8,000 nucleotides of DNA, from assembly GCA_902478945.1 (NCBI GenBank), contig CABSMX010000089.1, positions 1 through 8,000 of the forward strand, read 5' to 3'. The notes under the pieces are model-generated. The model ran no database searches. It was not told the DNA's origin and saw only the letters and a program-made list of their open reading frames with translations. The position numbers and the translations under genes are program-made. This document shows positions 1 to 5,500 of this stretch, one piece after another. This DNA is from an uncultured Collinsella sp. (lineage in GTDB: Bacteria; Actinomycetota; Coriobacteriia; Coriobacteriales; Coriobacteriaceae). Within the stretch, counting starts at the first letter, position 1. Every line of letters starts with the position of its first letter.

Positions 1-48
1 CGAGATGCAGCGTAGTCTCGTGGGCTCGGAGATGTGTATAAGAGACAG
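1..48 (+). other. Sequencing adapter contamination (Nextera read-2/i7 adapter)
   Basis: Bases 15-48 match the Nextera read-2 transposase adapter as I know it. The last 19 bases (30-48) are the Tn5 mosaic end, AGATGTGTATAAGAGACAG. Bases 1-6 (CGAGAT) match the end of the P7 primer region. Bases 7-14 (GCAGCGTA) sit exactly where the 8-base i7 index belongs; from memory this is the adapter form of index N721. The order P7 tail, index, read-2 adapter, mosaic end is the synthetic library layout, so this is not a natural transposon. It arises when short inserts are read through and the adapter is assembled onto a contig end. The segment should be trimmed; genomic sequence begins at about base 49. 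Confidence 0.97.
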
Positions 49-119
49 AGGTTGAGGAGACCGCTGAGGTCGCCGAGGCCGAGACCGCCGAGGTCGAGAC
101 CGAGGCTGCTGCCGAGTAG
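49..119 (+). CDS. rplI: C-terminal tail of an acidic protein, probably ribosomal protein bL9 (5' partial)
   Basis: An open frame runs out of the adapter junction and ends at a TAG stop (117-119). The whole codons from 51 give 22 residues, VEETAEVAEAETAEVETEAAAE, almost entirely Glu, Ala, Thr and Val. The DNA is a near-exact tandem duplication of 24 bases (57-80 and 81-104), coding for ETAEVAEA then ETAEVETE. A strong terminator follows 32 bases after the stop, which supports this being the real end of a highly expressed gene. The name is inferred from context only: in many bacteria, including actinobacteria, rplI lies just before dnaB in the rpsF-ssb-rpsR-rplI cluster, and acidic low-complexity tails occur on ribosomal proteins in this group. 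The folded part of the protein is missing, so another acidic-tailed protein cannot be excluded. The truncation is a contig end, not a mutation. Confidence 0.5.
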
Positions 120-151
120 CATTTGCTGCAACGCAACAATCTTGTTCTAAG

Positions 152-190
152 AAGGGCGCTCTGGGAGACCAGGGCGCCCTTTTATTTTTT
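152..190 (+). terminator. Strong intrinsic (Rho-independent) terminator
   Basis: The arms at 152-164 and 169-181 pair over 13 bp (one G-U pair, T160 with G173) around a GAGA tetraloop at 165-168. The T-rich tract TTTATTTTTT (181-190) follows directly. A GC-rich stem, a GNRA-type loop and a U-tract are all present, so this should end the transcript of the upstream acidic protein gene and separate it from dnaB. Confidence 0.92.
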
Positions 191-277
191 ACGCTGGGTG
201 AGTGCCGTAGCAGCCATTGAGATATGGCCCCGTGTATGGGACCGTTCATCCGTTTGCTTCGGTGATGATTGCCAAGG

Positions 278-310
278 CACGGCTCGATTTGTAGCCGTGG
301 CTGATACTAT
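278..310 (+). promoter_or_regulatory. Possible dnaB promoter with adjacent inverted repeat
   Basis: The stretch 191-343 between the terminator and dnaB has no credible gene. Near its end is TGATACTAT (302-310), which reads as an extended -10 element (TG, one base, then TACTAT); no good -35 lies 16-18 bases upstream. Just before it is an exact 7-bp inverted repeat, CACGGCT (278-284) and AGCCGTG (293-299), with an 8-base spacer. A new promoter is needed here because of the strong terminator upstream. The exact element is a guess. Confidence 0.25.
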
Positions 311-333
311 GGATGCTCGCAAGCGATATGAAT

Positions 334-337
334 GAGG
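334..337 (+). promoter_or_regulatory. Shine-Dalgarno deciding the dnaB start
   Basis: GAGG at 334-337 lies six bases before the ATG at 344. It does not serve the in-frame ATGs at 332 (it would lie inside the gene) or 338 (no spacing). This favours the start at 344. Confidence 0.5.
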
Positions 338-343
338 ATGCTC

Positions 344-1735
344 ATGGCATATGACGATAGGGGGACGGGGCTGACGGTCGAGGACCGTGGCTCTAAGTTG
401 GGTCTCCCCCAAAACCAAGACGCAGAGGCCAACGTACTGGCCGCTATGCTGCTATCGCCCGAGGTGGTCGAAGAGGCCCAGGTCGAGCTGCAGCCCGATG
501 ACTTCTACCGGCCCATTCATAAGACCATCTATACCGCGATGGTCGATATGTACAACAGCCGCATCCCCATCGACTCCATCTCGCTGATCGATTACCTGCG
601 AAGTATCAACAAGCTCGATGCCGTGGGCGGCGAGGCATACATTTTGGAGCTGATGGGTCAGACCCTGTCGCTCGTCAATTGGCAGCACCATGCCGCCATC
701 GTTCGTCGCGACTCGATGCTGCGCGAGCTGATTGGCGCCACCAACGAGATCAACGCGCTGGCCTACAACGCCCCCACCGACACCAAAGAGGTCGTGGAGC
801 TGGCCGAGAGCAAGCTGCTCAAGGTCACGGCGCGTGAGGTTAAGTCGAGCTACAAGACGCTGACCGAGTTTATGGTCGAGGCCTATAACGAGGCCGAGGA
901 AGTGTGCAAGGCCGGTGGTCAGGCTGCAGGTGTGCCCACGGGTTTCCCGTCGCTCGACCGTATGCTCATGGGCTTCCGCGAGGGCCAGCTCATCATTATC
1001 GGCGCCCGCCCCGCCGTGGGTAAGACGTCGTTCGCCCTGAACTTGGCGCTCAACGCCGCCGCCGCGGGCTATACCGTCGGTTTCTTCTCACTGGAGATGT
1101 CGGGCAAGGAAATTGCCCAGCGTCTGATTTGCGCCTATGCCATGATCTCGATCAGCGACTTCCGTACGGGCCGCATTAGTCCCGAGCAGTGGGCCAACAT
1201 CAATGAGGCCACGCAGACGCTGTCCAAGCTCGATATTCTGATTGACGATACGCCCGGCACCACGGTGACCGAGATTCGCGCCAAGAGCCGCCGCATGCTC
1301 CATAACAAGGAGAAGGCCATCATCATCCTGGACTATTTGCAGCTGGTGAGTCCCCCGCCTGGACGTCGTTCCGAGAGCCGCACCGTCGAGGTCTCCGAGA
1401 TGTCGCGTGGTCTGAAGATTATGGCCAAGGAGCTCAAGATTCCGTTGATCGCGCTGTCGCAGCTGTCGCGTCAGGTCGAGTCCCGTACCGGCAAGCGCCC
1501 GCAGCTGTCCGACCTGCGTGAATCGGGCTCCATCGAGCAGGACGCCGATATCGTCATGTTCTTGGACCGATCCGCCGACGAGGCCGAGGCCTCGCGCGAC
1601 GACCGACCCGACGAGGGCGTTACGCGTATCGTCGTGGCCAAGAACCGTTCGGGCCCGATTGGCGACGTCGACCTGATGTTCCTGCCGGCATCCACCAAGT
1701 TCTATGAGCTTGATGGGGCGCATACCGAGGAGTAG
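344..1735 (+). CDS. dnaB: Replicative DNA helicase DnaB
   Basis: This is the hexameric, ring-shaped 5'-3' helicase that unwinds DNA at the replication fork, powered by NTP hydrolysis, with primase (DnaG) as its usual partner. At 463 residues it has the normal family length. The all-helical N-terminal domain begins near PQNQDAE (22-28). A linker follows, then the RecA-like motor from about residue 199 (TGFPSLDRMLMGF). Walker A is GARPAVGKTS (220-229, Lys227). The expected catalytic Glu251 is in SLEMS, Walker B ends at Asp330 (ILDYLQL), SQLSRQVE is present, and the KNRSGPIG segment near 433-440 carries the arginine-finger region. No intein interrupts these motifs, although DnaB is a common intein host. 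The start at 344 is chosen over the ATG at 332 because only 344 has a well-spaced GAGG. It lies between a strong terminator and purA, 91 bases ahead of purA. Confidence 0.97.
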   Translation: MAYDDRGTGLTVEDRGSKLGLPQNQDAEANVLAAMLLSPEVVEEAQVELQPDDFYRPIHKTIYTAMVDMYNSRIPIDSISLIDYLRSINKLDAVGGEAYILELMGQTLSLVNWQHHAAIVRRDSMLRELIGATNEINALAYNAPTDTKEVVELAESKLLKVTAREVKSSYKTLTEFMVEAYNEAEEVCKAGGQAAGVPTGFPSLDRMLMGFREGQLIIIGARPAVGKTSFALNLALNAAAAGYTVGFFSLEMSGKEIAQRLICAYAMISISDFRTGRISPEQWANINEATQTLSKLDILIDDTPGTTVTEIRAKSRRMLHNKEKAIIILDYLQLVSPPPGRRSESRTVEVSEMSRGLKIMAKELKIPLIALSQLSRQVESRTGKRPQLSDLRESGSIEQDADIVMFLDRSADEAEASRDDRPDEGVTRIVVAKNRSGPIGDVDLMFLPASTKFYELDGAHTEE

Positions 1736-1762
1736 GACAGGCGCCCGTTGCACGGGTATACT
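1734..1762 (+). promoter_or_regulatory. Candidate purA promoter with a palindrome in its spacer
   Basis: TATACT (1757-1762, 5 of 6 to the -10 consensus) lies 17 bases after AGGACA (1734-1739, 4 of 6 to the -35 consensus), which overlaps the dnaB stop codon. The spacer holds the exact inverted repeat CCCGT-TGC-ACGGG (1744-1756), directly touching the -10. This could be an operator, or simply a small hairpin in the dnaB 3' end. A second weak hairpin (1782-1787 with 1793-1798, one G-U pair) would fall in the leader of a transcript from this promoter. Confidence 0.4.
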
Positions 1763-1826
1763 GGGAATGTTTTGTGCTTCTGCGCACTTGCGGTGTGCGG
1801 ACAGTCCATGAATGTGAGGAGTAAAC

Positions 1827-3113
1827 ATGCCGTCAACCGTTTTGGTCGGTGCCCAGTGGGGCGATGAGGGCAAGGGTAAGATCTGCGACCTGGTCGCCGG
1901 CGACTTTGATGCCGTCGTGCGCTATTCGGGCGGCAACAACGCCGGCCACACCATCGTCGTCAACGGCAAGAAGTACGGCCTGCACCAGGTGCCCTCCGGC
2001 ATCATGTATTCCGACCACGTGTCGGTGATCGGTAACGGCTGCGTCGTCAACCCCAAGGTCGTCCTTGAGGAGATCGACATGTTCGAGGCCGACGGCATCA
2101 CCACCAAGAATCTCAAGATCAGCGGCAACGCGCACATCATCATGCCGTACCACATCGATCTGGATGGCGCCTTTGAGCAGAAGCTCGGCAAGAAGAACAT
2201 CGGTACCACCAAGCGCGGCATCGGTCCGTGCTACCAGGACAAGATGGCCCGTATTGGCCTGCGTATGCAGGACATGCTGGATGAGGCGCTGTTCCGCGAT
2301 AAGCTGGAGACCGCTCTTGCCCGCGTGAACCCCGAGCTAGAGCTCATCTACAACCTGCCCACCTACACCGTGGATCAGATTTGCGATGAGTACCTGCCCA
2401 TGGCCGAGCGCCTGCGCCCCTACATCACCGAGACGAGCCTGCTGCTCAACAACATGATCGATGAGGGCAAGGATTTGCTGTTTGAGGGCGCCCAGGCGAC
2501 GCTGCTCGACATCGATCACGGCACCTATCCGTACGTGACGTCTTCTAACTGCACCGCCGGCGGCGCCATTACCGGTTCCGGCGTCGGCATGAAGAACGTC
2601 GACCGCGTGCTGGGCGTCATGAAGGCCTATATCACCCGCGTCGGTTCGGGCCCCATGCCCACCGAGCTTTCCTATGAGTCCGAGGCCGGCCACACGCTGA
2701 CCGAGGAGGGCTACGAGTACGGCGTGACCACCGGTCGCCGTCGTCGCTGCGGCTGGTTTGACGGCCCTATCGCCAACTATGCCTCACGCGTCAACGGCCT
2801 CACCGACATCGCCGTGACCAAGCTCGACGTGCTTTCGGCCTTCGACACCATTAAGGTGTGCGTTGCCTATGACGTCGACGGCGAGCGCTACACGAGCGTG
2901 CCCGAGCACCAGGTGCGTTTTGAGCATGCCAAGCCCATCTACGAGGAGCTCCCTGGCTGGAAGTGCGACATCACCGGCTGCCGCAGCTTTGATGAGCTGC
3001 CGCAGGAGGCTCAGGACTACGTGGCATTTATCGAGGATCTGGCACACACCCGCGTGACGTTCATCGGCGTCGGCGCCGGTCGCGAGCAGATCATCAACCG
3101 ATTCTGGAAGTAA
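1827..3113 (+). CDS. purA: Adenylosuccinate synthetase
   Basis: This cytosolic enzyme joins IMP and aspartate using GTP to make adenylosuccinate, the first committed step from IMP to AMP. The protein has 428 residues, the usual bacterial length. The GTP-binding signature GAQWGDEGKGK is at residues 8-18, with the catalytic pair of the family in place as Asp13 and His41 (in NNAGHT). The IMP-site segment GIGPCYQDKMAR, the conserved block GAQATLLDIDHGTYPYVTSS, the aspartate/IMP loop TTGRRRRCGWFD (from 301) and the guanine-specificity motif TKLD (331-334) are all intact. The ATG at 1827 is preceded by GAGGAG (1816-1821) at a five-base spacing. It follows dnaB by 91 bases and may be read both through from dnaB and from its own promoter near 1734-1762. 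The dnaB-purA pairing agrees with a coriobacterial origin, as far as I remember the gene order there. Confidence 0.98.
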   Translation: MPSTVLVGAQWGDEGKGKICDLVAGDFDAVVRYSGGNNAGHTIVVNGKKYGLHQVPSGIMYSDHVSVIGNGCVVNPKVVLEEIDMFEADGITTKNLKISGNAHIIMPYHIDLDGAFEQKLGKKNIGTTKRGIGPCYQDKMARIGLRMQDMLDEALFRDKLETALARVNPELELIYNLPTYTVDQICDEYLPMAERLRPYITETSLLLNNMIDEGKDLLFEGAQATLLDIDHGTYPYVTSSNCTAGGAITGSGVGMKNVDRVLGVMKAYITRVGSGPMPTELSYESEAGHTLTEEGYEYGVTTGRRRRCGWFDGPIANYASRVNGLTDIAVTKLDVLSAFDTIKVCVAYDVDGERYTSVPEHQVRFEHAKPIYEELPGWKCDITGCRSFDELPQEAQDYVAFIEDLAHTRVTFIGVGAGREQIINRFWK

Positions 3114-3135
3114 TCGGCGTTATTTGGTTATTGCG

Positions 3136-3180
3136 ATATACCCCTTTGCAGCCCAGATGGGCGGCCGAGGGGTATATTTG
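3136..3180 (+). terminator. Hairpin after purA, possible weak terminator
   Basis: ATATACCCCT (3136-3145) pairs perfectly over 10 bp with AGGGGTATAT (3168-3177). The 22-base loop holds a small inner hairpin, GCCC (3151-3154) with GGGC (3159-3162). Only a short T run follows (3177-3179, then GCTTGT), so termination may be partial. It begins 22 bases after the purA stop, the expected place for an operon end. Confidence 0.5.
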
Positions 3181-3189
3181 CTTGTAATG

Positions 3190-3208
3190 GGCCCGCGCGG
3201 AGCGGGCC
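3190..3208 (+). other. GC-rich hairpin just upstream of purD
   Basis: GGCCCGC (3190-3196) pairs perfectly with GCGGGCC (3202-3208) over 7 bp around the loop GCGGA. No T tract follows, so it is not a standard terminator. It ends 12 bases before the purD Shine-Dalgarno, close enough to affect translation start or to act as a transcript-stability element. Whether it has a function is unknown. Confidence 0.45.
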
Positions 3209-3220
3209 GGTAATCCATAG

Positions 3221-3226
3221 AGGAGG
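3221..3226 (+). promoter_or_regulatory. Strong Shine-Dalgarno deciding the TTG start of purD
   Basis: AGGAGG, a full match to the anti-Shine-Dalgarno core, sits five bases before the TTG at 3232. No in-frame ATG exists nearby upstream, and the conserved N-terminal strand begins only about eight residues later, so the TTG start is well supported. Confidence 0.85.
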
Positions 3227-3231
3227 CACCC

Positions 3232-4536
3232 TTGAAGGCGGACACTCAAACCATCGACATCCTGTTGTTGGGCAGCGGCGGCCGCGAGCATGCTCTGGCA
3301 GCCAAGCTCGCAGCATCACCGCGCGCCGGCAAGCTCTACATCGCGCCGGGTAACGGCGGCACCGCGAGCTGCGGCGAGAATGTGGTTCTCGACGATTGCG
3401 ATCCTGCGGCCGTGGCGGCGTTTGCCCAGAGCCATGGATGCGGACTCGTGGTGATTGGCCCCGAGGCTCCGCTCGTGGCGGGCGTTGCAGACGCCGTCCG
3501 CGCGGCGGGCATCCCGTGCTTTGGCCCGGGTGCCGAGGGCGCCCAGATGGAGGGCTCTAAGCTGTTCTCCAAGCAGCTCATGGAGCGCGCCGGTATCCCG
3601 ACGGCAGCCTATGGCTCATTTACCGACGAGGCTTCGGCTCTTGCCTATGTGCGCGAGCAGGGCGCTCCGCTGGTCGTCAAGGCCGACGGCCTTGCCGCGG
3701 GCAAGGGCGTTATCGTGGCAACCGAGCTTTCGCAGGCCGAGGAGGCCGTGCGTGAGTGCTTTGGCGGCACCTTTGGCGATGCCGGTAACACGGTGGTTAT
3801 CGAGGAGATGCTGACCGGCCCCGAGTGCTCGCTGCTGGCCTTTACCGACGGCAAGACCGTGCGTCCCATGGCCACCTCGCAGGACCACAAGCGTGCGCTC
3901 GAGGGCGACAAGGGCCCCAACACCGGCGGCATGGGCGTCTATAGCCCGGTGCCTATCGTGACCGACGAGGAGCACGCCACCATGGTGAAGGTCATGGAGC
4001 AGACCGTGGCCGAGCTTGCTGCCGAGGGCATCGACTACCGCGGCTGCCTGTACGGCGGCTTTATGCTTACCCCCGCCGGCCCCAAGGTACTGGAGTTCAA
4101 CGCCCGCTTTGGCGATCCCGAGACGCAGGTCGTGCTCCCGCGCCTTAAGAACGACCTGGTCGAGGTCATGCTTGCCTGCGCCAACTGCGAGCTCGATCAG
4201 GTTGAACTCGATTGGCGTGACGAGTGGGCCGTTGCCGTTGTTCTGACGAGCGCGGGCTATCCCGGCAGCTACGAAAAAGGCAAGGTCATTACCGGCATCG
4301 AGGATGCCGAGGCCATGGAGAATGTGACGGTGTACCACGCCGGCACCGCTGTGGTGGACGGCAAGCTCGTGACCAACGGCGGTCGTGTACTCGCCGTGAC
4401 CGCACTGGGCGATACGTTCGAGAACGCTCGCGACCTTGCCTACGAGGCCTGCGAGAAGATCAACTTTGAGGGCAAGACCCTGCGTCACGACATTGGCCTG
4501 CGCGCACTGCGCGGCCGCGATGCCTGGGATGCCTAA
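3232..4536 (+). CDS. purD: Phosphoribosylamine-glycine ligase (GAR synthetase)
   Basis: This ATP-grasp enzyme joins 5-phosphoribosylamine and glycine to give glycinamide ribonucleotide, the second step of de novo purine synthesis. The 434-residue length fits a stand-alone PurD; no PurM or PurN domain is fused to it. The N-terminal nucleotide-fold motif GSGGREH is at residues 14-20. ATP-grasp elements include KADGLAAGKGV (150-160), the DHKRALEGDKGPNTGGMG block and the family signature RFGDPETQ (292-299). The C-terminal domain ends with LRHDIGLRALRGRDAWDA. The start codon is TTG with a perfect AGGAGG in front. The gene is separated from purA by 118 bases holding two hairpins and is followed 21 bases later by a Nudix gene, probably in one transcript. 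Other early purine genes are not in the window. Confidence 0.97.
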   Translation: MKADTQTIDILLLGSGGREHALAAKLAASPRAGKLYIAPGNGGTASCGENVVLDDCDPAAVAAFAQSHGCGLVVIGPEAPLVAGVADAVRAAGIPCFGPGAEGAQMEGSKLFSKQLMERAGIPTAAYGSFTDEASALAYVREQGAPLVVKADGLAAGKGVIVATELSQAEEAVRECFGGTFGDAGNTVVIEEMLTGPECSLLAFTDGKTVRPMATSQDHKRALEGDKGPNTGGMGVYSPVPIVTDEEHATMVKVMEQTVAELAAEGIDYRGCLYGGFMLTPAGPKVLEFNARFGDPETQVVLPRLKNDLVEVMLACANCELDQVELDWRDEWAVAVVLTSAGYPGSYEKGKVITGIEDAEAMENVTVYHAGTAVVDGKLVTNGGRVLAVTALGDTFENARDLAYEACEKINFEGKTLRHDIGLRALRGRDAWDA

Positions 4537-4557
4537 AATCCGAGAGGAATGAGACGG

Positions 4558-5253
4558 ATGGACGAGAAGAACGAAGAGCTCGTGGACGCGCAGATCGTCG
4601 AAGAGGACGGCCGCATGTATGGGCACGCCGAGGGCGAGCCTGGTGGTGAGGTCGCTGACGAGCCGGCGCTGGTGCTGGGGGACGAAGACCCGCATGACGC
4701 CCTGCTGCACGAGAAGATTCTTTCGGAGGAGTGCGCCTGGAAGGGCAAGATCCTCGACGTCCACCGTCTTGAGGTTGAGCTGCCCAACGGTCACCGCAGC
4801 GCCCGCGATATCGTTCGCCATCCGGGTGCGGCGGCCGTTGTGGCACTGACCGAGAGCGGCAAGATCGTGCTGGTACGTCAGTATCGCACCGCCATCGACC
4901 GCGTGACGGTCGAGATTCCCGCCGGCAAGCTCGATCCGGGCGAGGACCCGCTCGATTGCGCCAAGCGCGAGCTGCATGAGGAGACGGGCTTTAAGGCCGG
5001 CCGTATTCGCTTTTTGACGTCGATTGTCACGACCTGCGGTTTTTGCGACGAGATCATCCACATCTACTTGGCTACCAAGCTCGAGTTTGATGCACCCGAC
5101 CCCGACGATGACGAGTTTGTCAACGTCGACCTGGTGCCGCTGCACGAGCTGATCGACGCCGTACTCGACGGCAAGATCGAAGACGCCAAGACCGTCGTGG
5201 GCGCGCTTGCCTGCGACAGCATTGCGCACCGACTAGGCGGGTCAGAGCTCTAG
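4558..5253 (+). CDS. Nudix hydrolase, ADP-ribose pyrophosphatase type
   Basis: The enzyme likely splits ADP-ribose or a related nucleoside diphosphate into AMP and a sugar phosphate, in the cytosol with divalent metal. The 231 residues carry a complete Nudix box from Gly123: Glu129, then Arg137-Glu138, Glu141-Glu142 and Gly144, fitting GX5EX7REUXEEXGU. The stretch before it (EKILSEECAWKGKILDVHRLEVELPNG, then VVALTESGKIVLVRQYR and EIPAGKLDPGED) is typical of the ADP-ribose pyrophosphatase/NudF subgroup. The substrate is inferred from the family. About 50 extra N-terminal residues, strongly acidic and low in complexity, precede the usual start of the fold. I take ATG 4558 because GAGAGG (4542-4547) is ten bases before it; the ATG at 4549 (three residues longer) has almost no spacing from that site. 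The 21-base gap after purD suggests a shared transcript. A hairpin starts directly after the stop codon. Confidence 0.93.
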   Translation: MDEKNEELVDAQIVEEDGRMYGHAEGEPGGEVADEPALVLGDEDPHDALLHEKILSEECAWKGKILDVHRLEVELPNGHRSARDIVRHPGAAAVVALTESGKIVLVRQYRTAIDRVTVEIPAGKLDPGEDPLDCAKRELHEETGFKAGRIRFLTSIVTTCGFCDEIIHIYLATKLEFDAPDPDDDEFVNVDLVPLHELIDAVLDGKIEDAKTVVGALACDSIAHRLGGSEL

Positions 5254-5281
5254 GTTACGCGGTTTTACCAAACCGCGTAAC
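5254..5281 (+). terminator. Perfect 12-bp hairpin right after the Nudix stop codon
   Basis: GTTACGCGGTTT (5254-5265) and AAACCGCGTAAC (5270-5281) are exact inverted repeats around a four-base loop, TACC. The first base directly follows the TAG stop. No T tract follows on either strand, so it is not a classic Rho-independent terminator. It could still act as a 3'-end stabiliser of the purD-Nudix transcript, a Rho-assisted end, or a protein-binding palindrome. The structure is certain in sequence; the role is inferred. Confidence 0.5.
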
Positions 5282-5286
5282 GAGTC

Positions 5287-5405
5287 GACGCTGCAAACGC
5301 CCCTAAGCGGCAATCTGCCTTTCAATCGTCGCTCGCGTACCGAAGTACGCGTCGCTCCTCTTTCAAGGCACCTTGCTCGCTTAGGGACGTTTTCGCTGAC
5401 GCTGC
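5287..5405. repeat. Large imperfect palindrome flanked by 8-bp direct repeats (MITE- or REP-like)
   Basis: The outer arms 5295-5321 and 5365-5392 pair at 24 positions, with one single mismatch (C5300/A5387), one 2-by-2 mismatch and a bulged T5377; the core is CCCTAAGCG (5301-5309). The centre holds a separate 7-bp hairpin, CGCGTAC (5334-5340) with GTACGCG (5345-5351), loop CGAA on this strand. On the minus strand that loop is the very stable C(UUCG)G type. CGTCGCT occurs directly repeated on either side of the inner hairpin (5327-5333, 5350-5356). The exact direct repeat GACGCTGC flanks the whole at 5287-5294 and 5398-5405. No open frame of note lies inside. Likely readings are a non-autonomous mobile element, a REP-type intergenic repeat, a bidirectional terminator, or a structured RNA. 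I do not recognise a named family. Confidence 0.6.
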
Positions 5406-5425
5406 CAGATCATTGGCGTTATGCT
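5396..5425 (+). promoter_or_regulatory. Weak candidate promoter for the ABC exporter gene
   Basis: CTGACG (5396-5401) and TATGCT (5420-5425) each match the sigma-70-type -35 and -10 consensus at 4 of 6 positions with an 18-base spacer. If real, the leader would be about 70 bases, and the -35 would overlap the right flank of the palindromic element. The rest of 5426-5500 shows no better promoter, only a GAGGA (5492-5496) ribosome site before the ATG at 5501. Confidence 0.2.
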
Positions 5426-5500
5426 TGTTGAAACGCTTTGTTTTCAGCCTGACCGGTTCAGCTGGATTTCTCACGCTATTTATTTACCCCCGAGGACTGC

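Noticed and set aside
30..48. Natural Tn5-type transposon end
   Set aside because: The mosaic end is preceded by the synthetic read-2 adapter, an index and the P7 tail, so it is library DNA.
123..335. 70-codon + strand frame upstream of dnaB
   Set aside because: It contains the terminator at 152-190 inside its coding part, has no Shine-Dalgarno, and its product resembles nothing I know.
332..343. Upstream ATG codons (332 and 338) as the dnaB start
   Set aside because: Neither has a ribosome site at usable spacing; GAGG at 334-337 fits only the ATG at 344.
344..1735. Intein in DnaB
   Set aside because: DnaB is a frequent intein host, so I checked the P-loop and Walker B regions; all motifs are continuous and the length is normal.
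1088..1873. 261-codon open frame on the minus strand across the dnaB-purA junction
   Set aside because: It overlaps two certain genes, shows no domain, and has no ribosome site I could support.
4549..4557. ATG at 4549 as the Nudix gene start
   Set aside because: The only Shine-Dalgarno (GAGAGG, 4542-4547) lies one base before it, too close. The ATG at 4558 fits better, though the difference is only three residues.
3616..5229. 537-codon open frame on the minus strand, opposite purD and the Nudix gene
   Set aside because: It covers two well-supported + strand genes and their gap, and its product is His/Ala/Leu/Val-rich with no motif. It is expected from codon bias.
5254..5405. tRNA or CRISPR repeat in the structured intergenic region
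   Set aside because: The stems do not form a cloverleaf, there is no T-loop consensus or CCA, and there are no regularly spaced repeats with unique spacers.
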